From contig ONQD01000016.1 of assembly GCA_900319865.1 (NCBI GenBank), positions 1 through 46,361 on the forward strand: a DNA stretch of 46,361 bases. The letters are read 5' to 3'. Under the pieces are notes generated by a model. The model was not told the DNA's origin. It saw only the letters and a program-made list of their open reading frames with translations, and made no database searches. Positions 24,025 through 32,152 of this stretch are shown piece by piece (the first letter of the stretch is position 1; each line of letters starts with the position of its first letter). The stretch comes from an uncultured Bacteroidales bacterium (GTDB lineage Bacteria > Bacteroidota > Bacteroidia > Bacteroidales > P3). Made by a program: the position numbers and the translations under genes.

Positions 24025-25887
24025 TTAGTTGGGTATAGTATATGTCAGGCCAGCCAGAAACAAGGCTCTATAGCTGGGATAGTTCTGCCAATAGTAATAA
24101 CGTTGGAACAACAAATTGTCCATCTTTACAAAGAAGCTCAACGCCTTGTTATGCCGGTATTCCACCTCCGCATTCAGCCCATAGCGCCAAGGCAGATACA
24201 GCGTGCTGTCCGCTCCGTCGGCAGCCTGGGTGGTGGCATAGGGCATACGTCCCATTGCCTGGAACTCCACACGGCCTATCACCTTGTTATTGTAATTCAC
24301 CGTGGCGCTCACTGCTGCGTCGAAGTCCGGACGGTAATACAACGGCTTCTGCACCCATGTGTCTCCTCTCAACTCTGTACTTTTGTTCTTGTATATATAA
24401 TAATTGCCTTTCACCTCCAGTCGGAGCATCTCGTCGTTCAGAAATACGAAATTGCCACCCAACTTAATACGTGTAAGGCTGTCATACACCGGGCTGAATA
24501 CATTCTTCAGCGTGTAATGGTCATTCAGTTCAAACGACAGGTCATCGTCCATCGAGCTGTAATAGCCATACAGGTTGAAGTCTATCTTCTTACTCAAGTT
24601 CAGTCGCACCTTGGCGCCCCAGTCATAGTGGCTGGTAGCTCTGATATCGCTACCGGGCAATATGTATGGATTGACCATGCGGATGCTGTTCCAACTGTTA
24701 GCGTCAATATTGCCCATTGCAACGAGCGACACATTCAACAGGTTGTTGAAAAACGACTTGCTCACAACTGCGTCGGGATATACATGCACTTTTCCGCTCT
24801 TCAACACGTTGAACCCATCCAGCGCCACCACTGCTCCGGCATGTATCTGGAAACCGGAGAATATAAAGTCTATATACGGGTTAGCCTTATACAGCCTGCG
24901 GTACTCACTGCTGGCCAATACCGAGCGTCCGGTGGTCTCATCCCTGTCCTGCAGGCCTGCGGCAAACAGCGTGTCATATCCCAACGGCAGTGCTATTGGG
25001 TTGAAACTGTTGGCGTATCCGTTGTATGTCAGGTGCAAATAGGCTATGGCTTTATATTTCTGCGCAATGGTAAAGCCGTAATGGATATTTCCGTCCACAT
25101 TCACATTGAATTCGTTCTGGCTGTAAGTGGTAAAGAGGTCGGTCAAGTTCACGTTGGCCTCATATCCCAGTGCCCTTACATCTGTATTCAATGTTTTTAC
25201 ACCCAAATTCAACGCCACGGTGTTGTAAGCCATCTTGTAGTCCGACCGCTCAATCTCGTCGCGTGTCAGACCCATCACGTCATGCAGCGTACTGTCACTA
25301 AAGCCATAATAGCGGTTAAAATCGTTCTCATACCCCAAGTCACCGCTCAATTGCAGCTTGTTGTTCAATATCAGCTTGCCGAAAGCCGTCACATCGGTCA
25401 GCGAGAACGGTGCCTGCCCATAGTGTGTGGCCGACGGTGTCTCTTTGTTTTCCTTGCCTATGCTTCCCCACGACGAACGGTGTGTAGCCCTTACGCCATA
25501 GGTGCGGTCACTGCTGCGGAGCGAATTGTAGTACAGCTCAGCCAGCGGCGACCAATAATTGCCGAACCCAAGCTTCAAATAGTTGTTATACAATTTTGTG
25601 GCCGGTTCGCCTATAATTCTTGCCGCCTTGATTCGCGATGGCTCATAAAGCGATGTCAGTCTGCGGGTGGTAATATCATAGGTGAAGTTTTTGGGCATCG
25701 TAGCCACAGTGTCGGTAATGGTGGGTGCCACATTTACTTTGGTTCTCTCTTCCACCACAGGTTTATACCGGCTGGTCACCACCACACGCTCGTTATACAC
25801 ATTGCTGTCGGCCTGTGCCTGGCACTCCTCTCCGCAGGCCAGCACTCCGGCTATTGCCAAAATGGCTATTATTCTGTTGTATTTCAT
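24025..25887 (-). CDS. plug-less TonB-receptor-like outer-membrane barrel
   Basis: 620 residues. Signal peptide MKYNRIIAILAIAGVLACG..AQA. A short N-terminal segment (NERVVVTSRYKPVVEE, VNVAPTITDTV) is followed by a long run of amphipathic strands with many Tyr/Asn, ending LFLAGLTYTIPN. No TonB plug or carboxypeptidase-like domain is seen, so it is shorter than a true TonB-dependent receptor. The gene lies 74 bp after a 1057-residue TPR protein. I recall the same TPR-barrel arrangement from other Bacteroidota genomes, where the barrel is usually labelled a TonB-dependent receptor. A joint envelope role is inferred; the substrate is unknown. Confidence 0.8.
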   Translation of the reverse strand: MKYNRIIAILAIAGVLACGEECQAQADSNVYNERVVVTSRYKPVVEERTKVNVAPTITDTVATMPKNFTYDITTRRLTSLYEPSRIKAARIIGEPATKLYNNYLKLGFGNYWSPLAELYYNSLRSSDRTYGVRATHRSSWGSIGKENKETPSATHYGQAPFSLTDVTAFGKLILNNKLQLSGDLGYENDFNRYYGFSDSTLHDVMGLTRDEIERSDYKMAYNTVALNLGVKTLNTDVRALGYEANVNLTDLFTTYSQNEFNVNVDGNIHYGFTIAQKYKAIAYLHLTYNGYANSFNPIALPLGYDTLFAAGLQDRDETTGRSVLASSEYRRLYKANPYIDFIFSGFQIHAGAVVALDGFNVLKSGKVHVYPDAVVSKSFFNNLLNVSLVAMGNIDANSWNSIRMVNPYILPGSDIRATSHYDWGAKVRLNLSKKIDFNLYGYYSSMDDDLSFELNDHYTLKNVFSPVYDSLTRIKLGGNFVFLNDEMLRLEVKGNYYIYKNKSTELRGDTWVQKPLYYRPDFDAAVSATVNYNNKVIGRVEFQAMGRMPYATTQAADGADSTLYLPWRYGLNAEVEYRHNKALSFFVKMDNLLFQRYYYWQNYPSYRALFLAGLTYTIPN

Positions 25888-25961
25888 CGGTATGCTTTTT
25901 TATTGTCGTTGACTCAAAAATCCTTTGTTCTATTTTTGTCCTGTCACTGTTCCAGCGTGCA

Positions 25962-28900
25962 TCATTCGGATTTTCCGCTCTGGGTGTTGGCATCCTCCAG
26001 CTCAATCACTATTTCTTCCTCCTCAGGCTCCTGCACCGGATTCTCTTCCTCAAGTATGGCGTTGCGTTTCTGCAGTGCCACCTGCACCAGCTCCTCGCCG
26101 TCATAGTTGTCTATAATGCTCTGCAAAGTCTGTTTGGCTTGCAGGTTATTGCCCCTTGCATGGAATATGTCTGCCCACAGTATGAACGACTTGGCCAGCC
26201 AGTAGTCGCTCACCGGAGCGGCCGTTACAGCCTCGATAGCCCGCTCTGCCGCCTCGTAATCGTTCTGCAGATAGCGCATTTCAGCCAGTCTATATGAGGC
26301 CTCTCCGCTATAATCGCCGTTGGTCGAATTTTTCAGCAATGTATACACACTGTCGGCCTGTCTATAGGTGCTCACATGTTCATAATAGCTGCGTGCCATG
26401 CTGATGCGTGCCTCGTCGCGCAATTCGTCGGTCACCTTGTTGTCGGCCAGCAACCGCTGTGCCGCCACTATCACACTGTCGCTTTGTCCCAGCCGTATCC
26501 AGCTGCGAAGGTATCCTACACGTCCGGCTATGCGGTTGTTATCGCTTTCGGCCACTGTAACCAGCTGCCCGTAAAGGTCCAGCGCTTTGGTAAAGTTGTT
26601 CAGATTATAGGCAATGTTGGCGGCATTGTGCAACGACCGTTCCGTATAGTTGTTGAGCGGTGCCGCGGCCACAGCCTCGTAGTGGGGCAGAGCCTGCTCG
26701 TTCTGTCCGTTGCGGAACAGGCAGTCGGCGGCATAGTAGTGGGCCTGCAGGAAAAACAGTCCCTCGGGGAACTTGTTAAGATAGCTCTCAAAGCTCTTCA
26801 CCGAGCTCTCGCAGTCGCCGTTCATATACTGGCTTTCGGCCGACATATACAGCGTGCTGTCCTGCTCCACTGTCGAAACATTTGTTTTGGTGGTACGCTT
26901 CACATAGCTGAAATATTCATCCACACGGTTCTGGCTCACGTATATGTTCTTCACCGTGCTCAATGCGTCGCGGGCCTCGTCGGTTCCGGCATACTGGGTC
27001 AGCAGCTGGTCAAACACCTCGAGAGCGTCATTATTGCGGTCGGTATTGTAGTATATCAAACCCATGTTCAACAACGCGGTTTTCACCAGCGTATTTTGTG
27101 GATAGCTGTTCTTGAAGTTTTTGAAATAGAGCAGTGCCATGTCGTTGTTGTCGCTCACCAGATAGGTGTTGCCCACTTCAAACAGGGCCTTGGGTGCCAG
27201 CGGCGAGTCATTAAAACGCTCGAATATCTGGTTCAGATAGGTCAGCTTTTCGTTGTACTTACCCATAGCACCATACGACAACGCTTTCTGGTATGTGGCA
27301 TAGTCGGCGTCGGGGTCGTTGGCCTCAATCACACGGTCGTAATATTTTATTGCCTCAGCATATTTGCTTTCCAAGTAGTTGCAGTCGCCCAGACGGTTGT
27401 TCACATCGTTCACCTGATGCTTGTCTATCGATCCGTCGGCCAATCTCAGGAACATCTTGAAGTCGTCGGCGGCATCGGAAACCTGATTTCTCTTCATGCA
27501 AATATACCCGTGGGTATATAGTGCCTGCCGGTAATAGGGCGAGGTGGTGGCATTGGTACTCACCATAAAGCGGTCCAAGGTCTTGCCGGCCGCCTCTACC
27601 TCTCCCAGACGGTAGCGCGATTCGGCATACAGATAGTAGGCGTCGGTGGTATATTTGGGCAAGGCATTGATTTGCGTAGCCTTTTGGAAATACTTGGCTG
27701 CCGACTTCAGGTTACCCGTATTGAACACCTCTATACCGCGGTTTATCACAATGCGCTGGTAGGCCTGGTTCATCAACGGGCTGCGGTCGGGTAGCTTCTC
27801 TATCAAGGTGAGGGCGTCTTTATAGTTTCGCGTGCTGAAATAGAGCGAACTCAGTATTTCCTGCACCTCGGCCTTGTGCGAGGTGTTGGGATATTTGGCC
27901 AGATAGTCCTCAAACGAGCGAATCGACTCGTTGTAAGGGTTGGCATTCATCTCATACGAAAGCTTTGCATAGTTGAAGAGGGCATCCTCTTTTATCTTGG
28001 GGTCGAAATCCATGGTCGAGGCCTGCAGGAACATGCTTCGTGCCTCGTTCTTGCGTCCCAGTTTTATGTCCACATCGCCCAGCACATAGAGTGCGTTCTG
28101 CGCCACACTGTCCACGCAGGCGGTCTTTTTCGACAAATAGTACTGTGCCGAGTCGTATTGATGCAGCATATAGTGGCAGTAGCCTATCTGGTAGTAGCTG
28201 TCCTGCGGGGTGCACGAGGGAGCCAACGGCAGCGAGCTGCTCTTCTTGCCGCTTTTCACACCACCCACCGTAGTGGTGGGGTCGGGAGCATCTTCCTTGT
28301 CCTTGTTGCGCATGGCTGCCTTGTAGTAGTCGAGGGCGTTCTTATACTCGCCGCGGTTGAAATATACCTCGGCCACCATCTGCCGTATCTCGTTTTTCTT
28401 GAACACATCCTCTTCCAGCAACAGCGTCGGGGCCATTTGCAACAGTTCGTCGTCCTTGCCCAGATAGTAGTAGATGCGGGCTACATACGACGGCACTATC
28501 TTCGCAAACTTACGGTCCGACTCCAACTTCTGGAAGTTGCGCAATGCCAGGTCGTACTTCCCGTCCATATACTGCAGATGGGCGTAGTAGTAGAGCGAAG
28601 CGTTGGTATACTTCGATTTGCTGTTCAAATCCTGCGAAAAGAACTTCTTCGCCTCGTTGTAGTCTTCATCGTTGAAATAGCAATAACCCACCTTGAAGTT
28701 GTATTCGCTCCGGTGACCGTATTCCACTTCGCGCGACTGCACTTTCTTATAGTATTTCAGAGCCTTCGGGTAGTCGCCCACCGAGTAGTGGTAATTGCCC
28801 AAATAGAAATAGGCCATATTGGTATGCTTGCTCTGCGGATACAATCTCAGAAACTCGGTCAGCCTGAAGTCGGCATCCTTATTGTTGAGCTTCTCAGCAC

Positions 28901-29135
28901 ACACAGCTCCATAAAAACAGGCCTCACTCGCCATCTGCTCATCCACCGTGGCGGCATCAACTGCCAATTTATCAAACAAATTCTGCGCTGAGGCATACTT
29001 CTCCTTCTCATACAGGTCCACAGCCTGCCTATACATCTGCCTCACAGCTTCGTCCGTTGCCGACTTTTGAGCAAAAACAGACGGCACGAACATTGCCATT
29101 ATGGCAATAACTAAAAGTGATTTAATTCGTTGCAT
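25962..29135 (-). CDS. giant periplasmic TPR protein
   Basis: 1057 residues from ATG 29135, which starts a clean signal peptide (MQRIKSLLVIAIMAMFVPSVFAQ); the in-frame extension to 29207 is rejected. The whole mature protein is tetratricopeptide repeats, many with the canonical pattern (for example NMAYFYLGNYHYSVGDYPKALKYY cut at 20: YFYLGNYHYSVGDYPKALKY), plus a low-complexity insertion around VGGVKSGKKSSSLPL. The C-terminus is strongly acidic (EEENPVQEPEEEEIVIELED). It resembles YbgF/CpoB-like TPR scaffolds but is far longer. It probably binds partner proteins in the periplasm, most simply the barrel encoded next. Confidence 0.88.
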   Translation of the reverse strand: MQRIKSLLVIAIMAMFVPSVFAQKSATDEAVRQMYRQAVDLYEKEKYASAQNLFDKLAVDAATVDEQMASEACFYGAVCAEKLNNKDADFRLTEFLRLYPQSKHTNMAYFYLGNYHYSVGDYPKALKYYKKVQSREVEYGHRSEYNFKVGYCYFNDEDYNEAKKFFSQDLNSKSKYTNASLYYYAHLQYMDGKYDLALRNFQKLESDRKFAKIVPSYVARIYYYLGKDDELLQMAPTLLLEEDVFKKNEIRQMVAEVYFNRGEYKNALDYYKAAMRNKDKEDAPDPTTTVGGVKSGKKSSSLPLAPSCTPQDSYYQIGYCHYMLHQYDSAQYYLSKKTACVDSVAQNALYVLGDVDIKLGRKNEARSMFLQASTMDFDPKIKEDALFNYAKLSYEMNANPYNESIRSFEDYLAKYPNTSHKAEVQEILSSLYFSTRNYKDALTLIEKLPDRSPLMNQAYQRIVINRGIEVFNTGNLKSAAKYFQKATQINALPKYTTDAYYLYAESRYRLGEVEAAGKTLDRFMVSTNATTSPYYRQALYTHGYICMKRNQVSDAADDFKMFLRLADGSIDKHQVNDVNNRLGDCNYLESKYAEAIKYYDRVIEANDPDADYATYQKALSYGAMGKYNEKLTYLNQIFERFNDSPLAPKALFEVGNTYLVSDNNDMALLYFKNFKNSYPQNTLVKTALLNMGLIYYNTDRNNDALEVFDQLLTQYAGTDEARDALSTVKNIYVSQNRVDEYFSYVKRTTKTNVSTVEQDSTLYMSAESQYMNGDCESSVKSFESYLNKFPEGLFFLQAHYYAADCLFRNGQNEQALPHYEAVAAAPLNNYTERSLHNAANIAYNLNNFTKALDLYGQLVTVAESDNNRIAGRVGYLRSWIRLGQSDSVIVAAQRLLADNKVTDELRDEARISMARSYYEHVSTYRQADSVYTLLKNSTNGDYSGEASYRLAEMRYLQNDYEAAERAIEAVTAAPVSDYWLAKSFILWADIFHARGNNLQAKQTLQSIIDNYDGEELVQVALQKRNAILEEENPVQEPEEEEIVIELEDANTQSGKSE

Positions 29136-29262
29136 ATAACAATGATTACTTAATTCAATTTGTAAAAATACCAATAATCTCCACACCACACACCTACCCC
29201 ACCCCATATTTTTTCAACAACTCCATGTTAATCAGTCTTTATCTGTGCACTATCCCCCTCGC

Positions 29263-29302
29263 CCACGGGTTTTGCACCCCGTGGAATGCCGGTTTTCCCG
29301 GC
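29263..29302. other. two adjacent GC-rich hairpins downstream of the TlpA-like gene
   Basis: CCACGGG/CCCGTGG (29263-29269 with 29278-29284) and GCCGG/CCGGC (29288-29302, loop of Ts and C). They sit in the 222-bp spacer between the TPR gene start and the TlpA-like gene stop. On the minus strand they follow the TlpA-like gene, but no U tract follows. Confidence 0.55.
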
Positions 29303-29357
29303 CGCCGTTCAGCCTCGGGGCATACACCCTCCGGCACGGATTTGTCTACTAAAGCAT

Positions 29358-30821
29358 TCAGTATCGTAGGAAGAACGGCCGCTCCTCCTGCTCTTGTTTT
29401 GTCTGCCACGGCCCGTGCATCAGGAAACCTGTTGCCGGTGCAGGCGTGATGGTGTATTGCAACTGCCCGTCGGGGTTGATCAGTATGAAGTGGGGATACG
29501 ACACCACCTGATAGTGTTCCAGCAGCCTATAGTTGCCGTTGAAGTGGAGCCATGTCCAGTTATACTTCCTTCCGCGTTTGCTGTTTTTCAAGAAGTTGTA
29601 CATTGTCTGGAACTCGCGGTCGCAGCAGATGGTAACAAACTCCACATTCTTGTTGCGACTATACACACTATCCTTGAAATGCGCCATAGTCTCCAACTCG
29701 CTGATACAGTTTTTGTCGCCCACACGCACAAAAGTGATATACACCCACTTACCCTTCATGCTGTCCAGCGACACCATGTTCTTGTCCACATCGGGCAACG
29801 TGAACGAGGGCATTTCCACTCCCTGTTCCTGCTGACGCAGACTGGCCGCAAGCTGTCGCGCCAGCGTCTTATGCTCCGGGAACTTGGTGCGGCTGCCCAA
29901 AAGATCAATCATTTGCAACACCTTGTCGCTTTCATAATAACGGTTCAAGTAGTATGACTCCTGCAACGCCTCCAACGCCACCAGCTCACGCACCTGTTCG
30001 TTATGCAGCAACGTGTCGGTACCGATGGAGTCAAGATACAAATCCAGCTTCAAATCGTTCACCCACTGACCCATACGCCACACCGGTATCTTCGTTGTCC
30101 CTTTCGAAACACTGTTGGCAAAGAGGGTGAAGAAGAACGACATATAATTGTCGTCATAGTACAGTATCGGCTGTCCCTTCACAAAGCGGTTGGCCATATT
30201 GCGGCGTGTGTCGAAATGAAAACTGTACTTCATACTGGCCAACTGGTAGCGTTTATACCGGTTATAGAACTCGTTACGCGTGTCAGGGGCCTTTTTGCGC
30301 ACCTCTATCTCCAAGCTGTCGAAATAACGTTTCTGCGGACGGAACCGGCCATCGAAATAAACACGGTGATTATCAATGTAATCCGCCACCACTGCCTCGA
30401 AGTTAGAAATCAGACCGTTCAGCTCGTCGGTCGGCATGTTGACAAACTCCAGCGGCAACACCTCGGGCGAAAGAAAAATATTCTTTTTCTCATCGATATT
30501 CCAGTCAAAACGCGGCACATACACCTCGTATTCGCGTCCCGGCTCCACAAAAAACGACTGGCTGTAATTCTCTATCTGCAAAACCATCATTGTGGGATAG
30601 TTGGCAAAGGCATGCAATTCGAATATACGGTTACTTCCCACCGTGGTGTGGTCCACTTCCATCTCTGTGCGGGTCAGCATGTCGGTGTAGCGGTATAGGT
30701 ATACCTCCTTGCCTGCACCGTCCACCACCTCGCCTCGAATGGTGATATTGGTTTGTGCCTGCAGCATAGAGCCTGCAAAGGCTAACAGAATGATAAAGAA
30801 TAATCCGCCGATGTGTTTCAT
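29358..30821 (-). CDS. TlpA-like thioredoxin-fold protein with a single active-site Cys
   Basis: 487 residues. Signal peptide MKHIGGLFFIILLAFAGSMLQAQ. An N-terminal beta-rich domain (about 25-110), a long helical middle, and a C-terminal thioredoxin fold (about 335-470) with VEMPSFTLPDVDKNMVSLDS, GKWVYITFVRVG and the cis-Pro loop VSYPHFILINPDG. The usual W-C-x-x-C is D369-K-N-C372: the nucleophilic Cys is replaced by Asp and only the second Cys remains. It is therefore not a standard dithiol oxidoreductase. The -7 box lies directly before the start codon, so the mRNA may be leaderless. Confidence 0.82.
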   Translation of the reverse strand: MKHIGGLFFIILLAFAGSMLQAQTNITIRGEVVDGAGKEVYLYRYTDMLTRTEMEVDHTTVGSNRIFELHAFANYPTMMVLQIENYSQSFFVEPGREYEVYVPRFDWNIDEKKNIFLSPEVLPLEFVNMPTDELNGLISNFEAVVADYIDNHRVYFDGRFRPQKRYFDSLEIEVRKKAPDTRNEFYNRYKRYQLASMKYSFHFDTRRNMANRFVKGQPILYYDDNYMSFFFTLFANSVSKGTTKIPVWRMGQWVNDLKLDLYLDSIGTDTLLHNEQVRELVALEALQESYYLNRYYESDKVLQMIDLLGSRTKFPEHKTLARQLAASLRQQEQGVEMPSFTLPDVDKNMVSLDSMKGKWVYITFVRVGDKNCISELETMAHFKDSVYSRNKNVEFVTICCDREFQTMYNFLKNSKRGRKYNWTWLHFNGNYRLLEHYQVVSYPHFILINPDGQLQYTITPAPATGFLMHGPWQTKQEQEERPFFLRY

Positions 30822-30825
30822 TTCG

Positions 30826-30833
30826 CAAAAGTA
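30826..30833 (-). promoter_or_regulatory. -7 box TACTTTTG, probably giving a leaderless mRNA
   Basis: TACTTTTG ends only four bases before the ATG at 30821, so transcription would start at or inside the start codon. The -33 element is not clear. Confidence 0.45.
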
Positions 30834-31030
30834 TTAAAATTCTATAAAAATAACGCGCATCCACCCAAATTATTGTATGCCTTGCAGCACTTTTCTATCT
30901 TTTTTGCCCATCATTTCCCCGCCACCGCCACTTCCCCGTCTCCCCCTCCCACCTCCTCCCCTGCTCCCACACCGCTCCCCTCCCCCTTCACTCCGCTCCC
31001 ACCACTTCAAAAATTCTTCCTCACCGCCAG

Positions 31031-31081
31031 GGTTAAGAAAAGGTCACGAAGGGCTTACTAAGTGATGAATAGATAGCGAAG
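31031..31081 (+). repeat. dispersed 51-bp block, partner of 8081-8131
   Basis: Begins GGTTAAGAAAAGGTCACG and contains GGCTTACTAAG and ATAGCGAAG. It follows a pyrimidine-rich tract (about 30910-31025) that looks non-coding and is followed at 31131 by AAAAGCGAACC. Confidence 0.6.
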
Positions 31082-31151
31082 GCGGGGGAAAACCGGATCG
31101 CGTTGGCATATTACGTCAACTTGAGAAAAAGCGAACCGATAGCGAAGCCAC

Positions 31152-31250
31152 AGCGAAGGTAGAGTTAAGGTTAATCTAAGGCAGAGCGCAGGTAGAGTTA
31201 AGGTAAATCTAAGTCAGAGCGCAGGTCGAGTTAAGGTTAATCTTTGGTAG
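31152..31250. repeat. 33-bp minisatellite, three copies
   Basis: Units 31152-31184, 31185-31217 and 31218-31250 each begin AGCG[AC]AGGT[AC]GAGTTAAGG. Related partial units (AGCGAACC, AGCGAAGCC) precede. The stretch 30840-31330 holds this minisatellite, the 51-bp block and a pyrimidine tract, but no gene. Confidence 0.85.
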
Positions 31251-31330
31251 AGCTATGGGATAGCGAAAGCGGTTGTCTGTTGGTGGGATTGGGAAGGATC
31301 ACCAAATAAAACTGCTTGAGAATGTTTGTC

Positions 31331-32128
31331 CTAAGGCCGTTTGGAGTGCAGGTATTGGTTTTTGTATGGGAATGGGCCGTCGGAGTCGGTGGCGCCGCCG
31401 TGGAAACGGAAACAGACGTGCGTGGAGAATGGGATGGTGTTGTAGGATTGTAATTGTTTTTGCTTATCCTCGTCTGTGTATGGCGCAAGGGACACATCGA
31501 ACCAGTAGGAGGCGAAGCCACTCGAAAGGTAACGGTAGAGTGCCAAACCCGTGGGCTTGTAGAGTATTAGCCTATCGCAGTGAAGCATTTCCAATACACG
31601 GTTGATGCTGTCGGTCGGAATCGGGGCGAGGGCGCCGGAATCCACCATGCAGGAGTCCTTTACGATTGGATGGCCCCAGTAGTTGCAAACAGAGTCGATA
31701 CACTCAATGCTAACCCCGTCCGAGGGGGTGTATTCAAGGCGGGTGCTATCGGGCATGGCGGAGTACAAGCGTTTGGCAAGGGCGAGCATATGGTCTTCGT
31801 GCTGCAGGCAGTGGGACTCCATCTTGGCTGGGACACGCGAGACGCCCGAAGGCAAGAGCCATAACACCACGAAAACGACTGCCGCCATAGCCAGTGTCCA
31901 TATTGCCACGACACGTCCCTCCAAGTGACGAAGATGGAAGAGGGAATAGACAAAGAATGCCAAACCCAAGGGAACGGTTACAAACAGAAGTACCGACAAC
32001 ATCCAAACCCAAAGGAAGAGGTCTACCTCGATGAAGAGGTAGTCGACAGCCATCAGCAACAGCAGCAAGCTGTTGATAGCACATAAGCTATAGGCGACAA
32101 TCTTCATGGGTCGCTTTCCTATTTTCAA
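31331..32128 (-). CDS. membrane protein with three N-terminal helices, unknown function
   Basis: 265 residues; the Met at 32107 is an alternative start. Three hydrophobic helices at about 9-27, 36-62 and 72-92, then a ~170-residue polar domain with several Cys (SHCLQHEDH, SIECIDSVCNYWG, KDSCMVDSG, LHCDRL) and aromatic strands (YLSSGFASYWFDVSLAPY). No recognised family. It starts 24 bp after the Omp85-like gene, and that gene starts 11 bp after the transporter gene, so all three are likely one transcript. Confidence 0.75.
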   Translation of the reverse strand: MKIGKRPMKIVAYSLCAINSLLLLLMAVDYLFIEVDLFLWVWMLSVLLFVTVPLGLAFFVYSLFHLRHLEGRVVAIWTLAMAAVVFVVLWLLPSGVSRVPAKMESHCLQHEDHMLALAKRLYSAMPDSTRLEYTPSDGVSIECIDSVCNYWGHPIVKDSCMVDSGALAPIPTDSINRVLEMLHCDRLILYKPTGLALYRYLSSGFASYWFDVSLAPYTDEDKQKQLQSYNTIPFSTHVCFRFHGGATDSDGPFPYKNQYLHSKRP

Positions 32129-32152
32129 AAGGACGAAGCCTGAGGTGACGGG

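Noticed and set aside
24001-28991. Long plus-strand reading frames opposite the barrel and TPR genes (up to 701 residues)
   Set aside because: They are antisense shadows: no signal peptides or domains, His/Val/Ile-biased composition, and the minus strand carries clear protein families over the same stretch.
30813-31065. Short Pro-rich frames in the pyrimidine tract
   Set aside because: Low-complexity translation of a CT-rich non-coding tract, without a start context or family.
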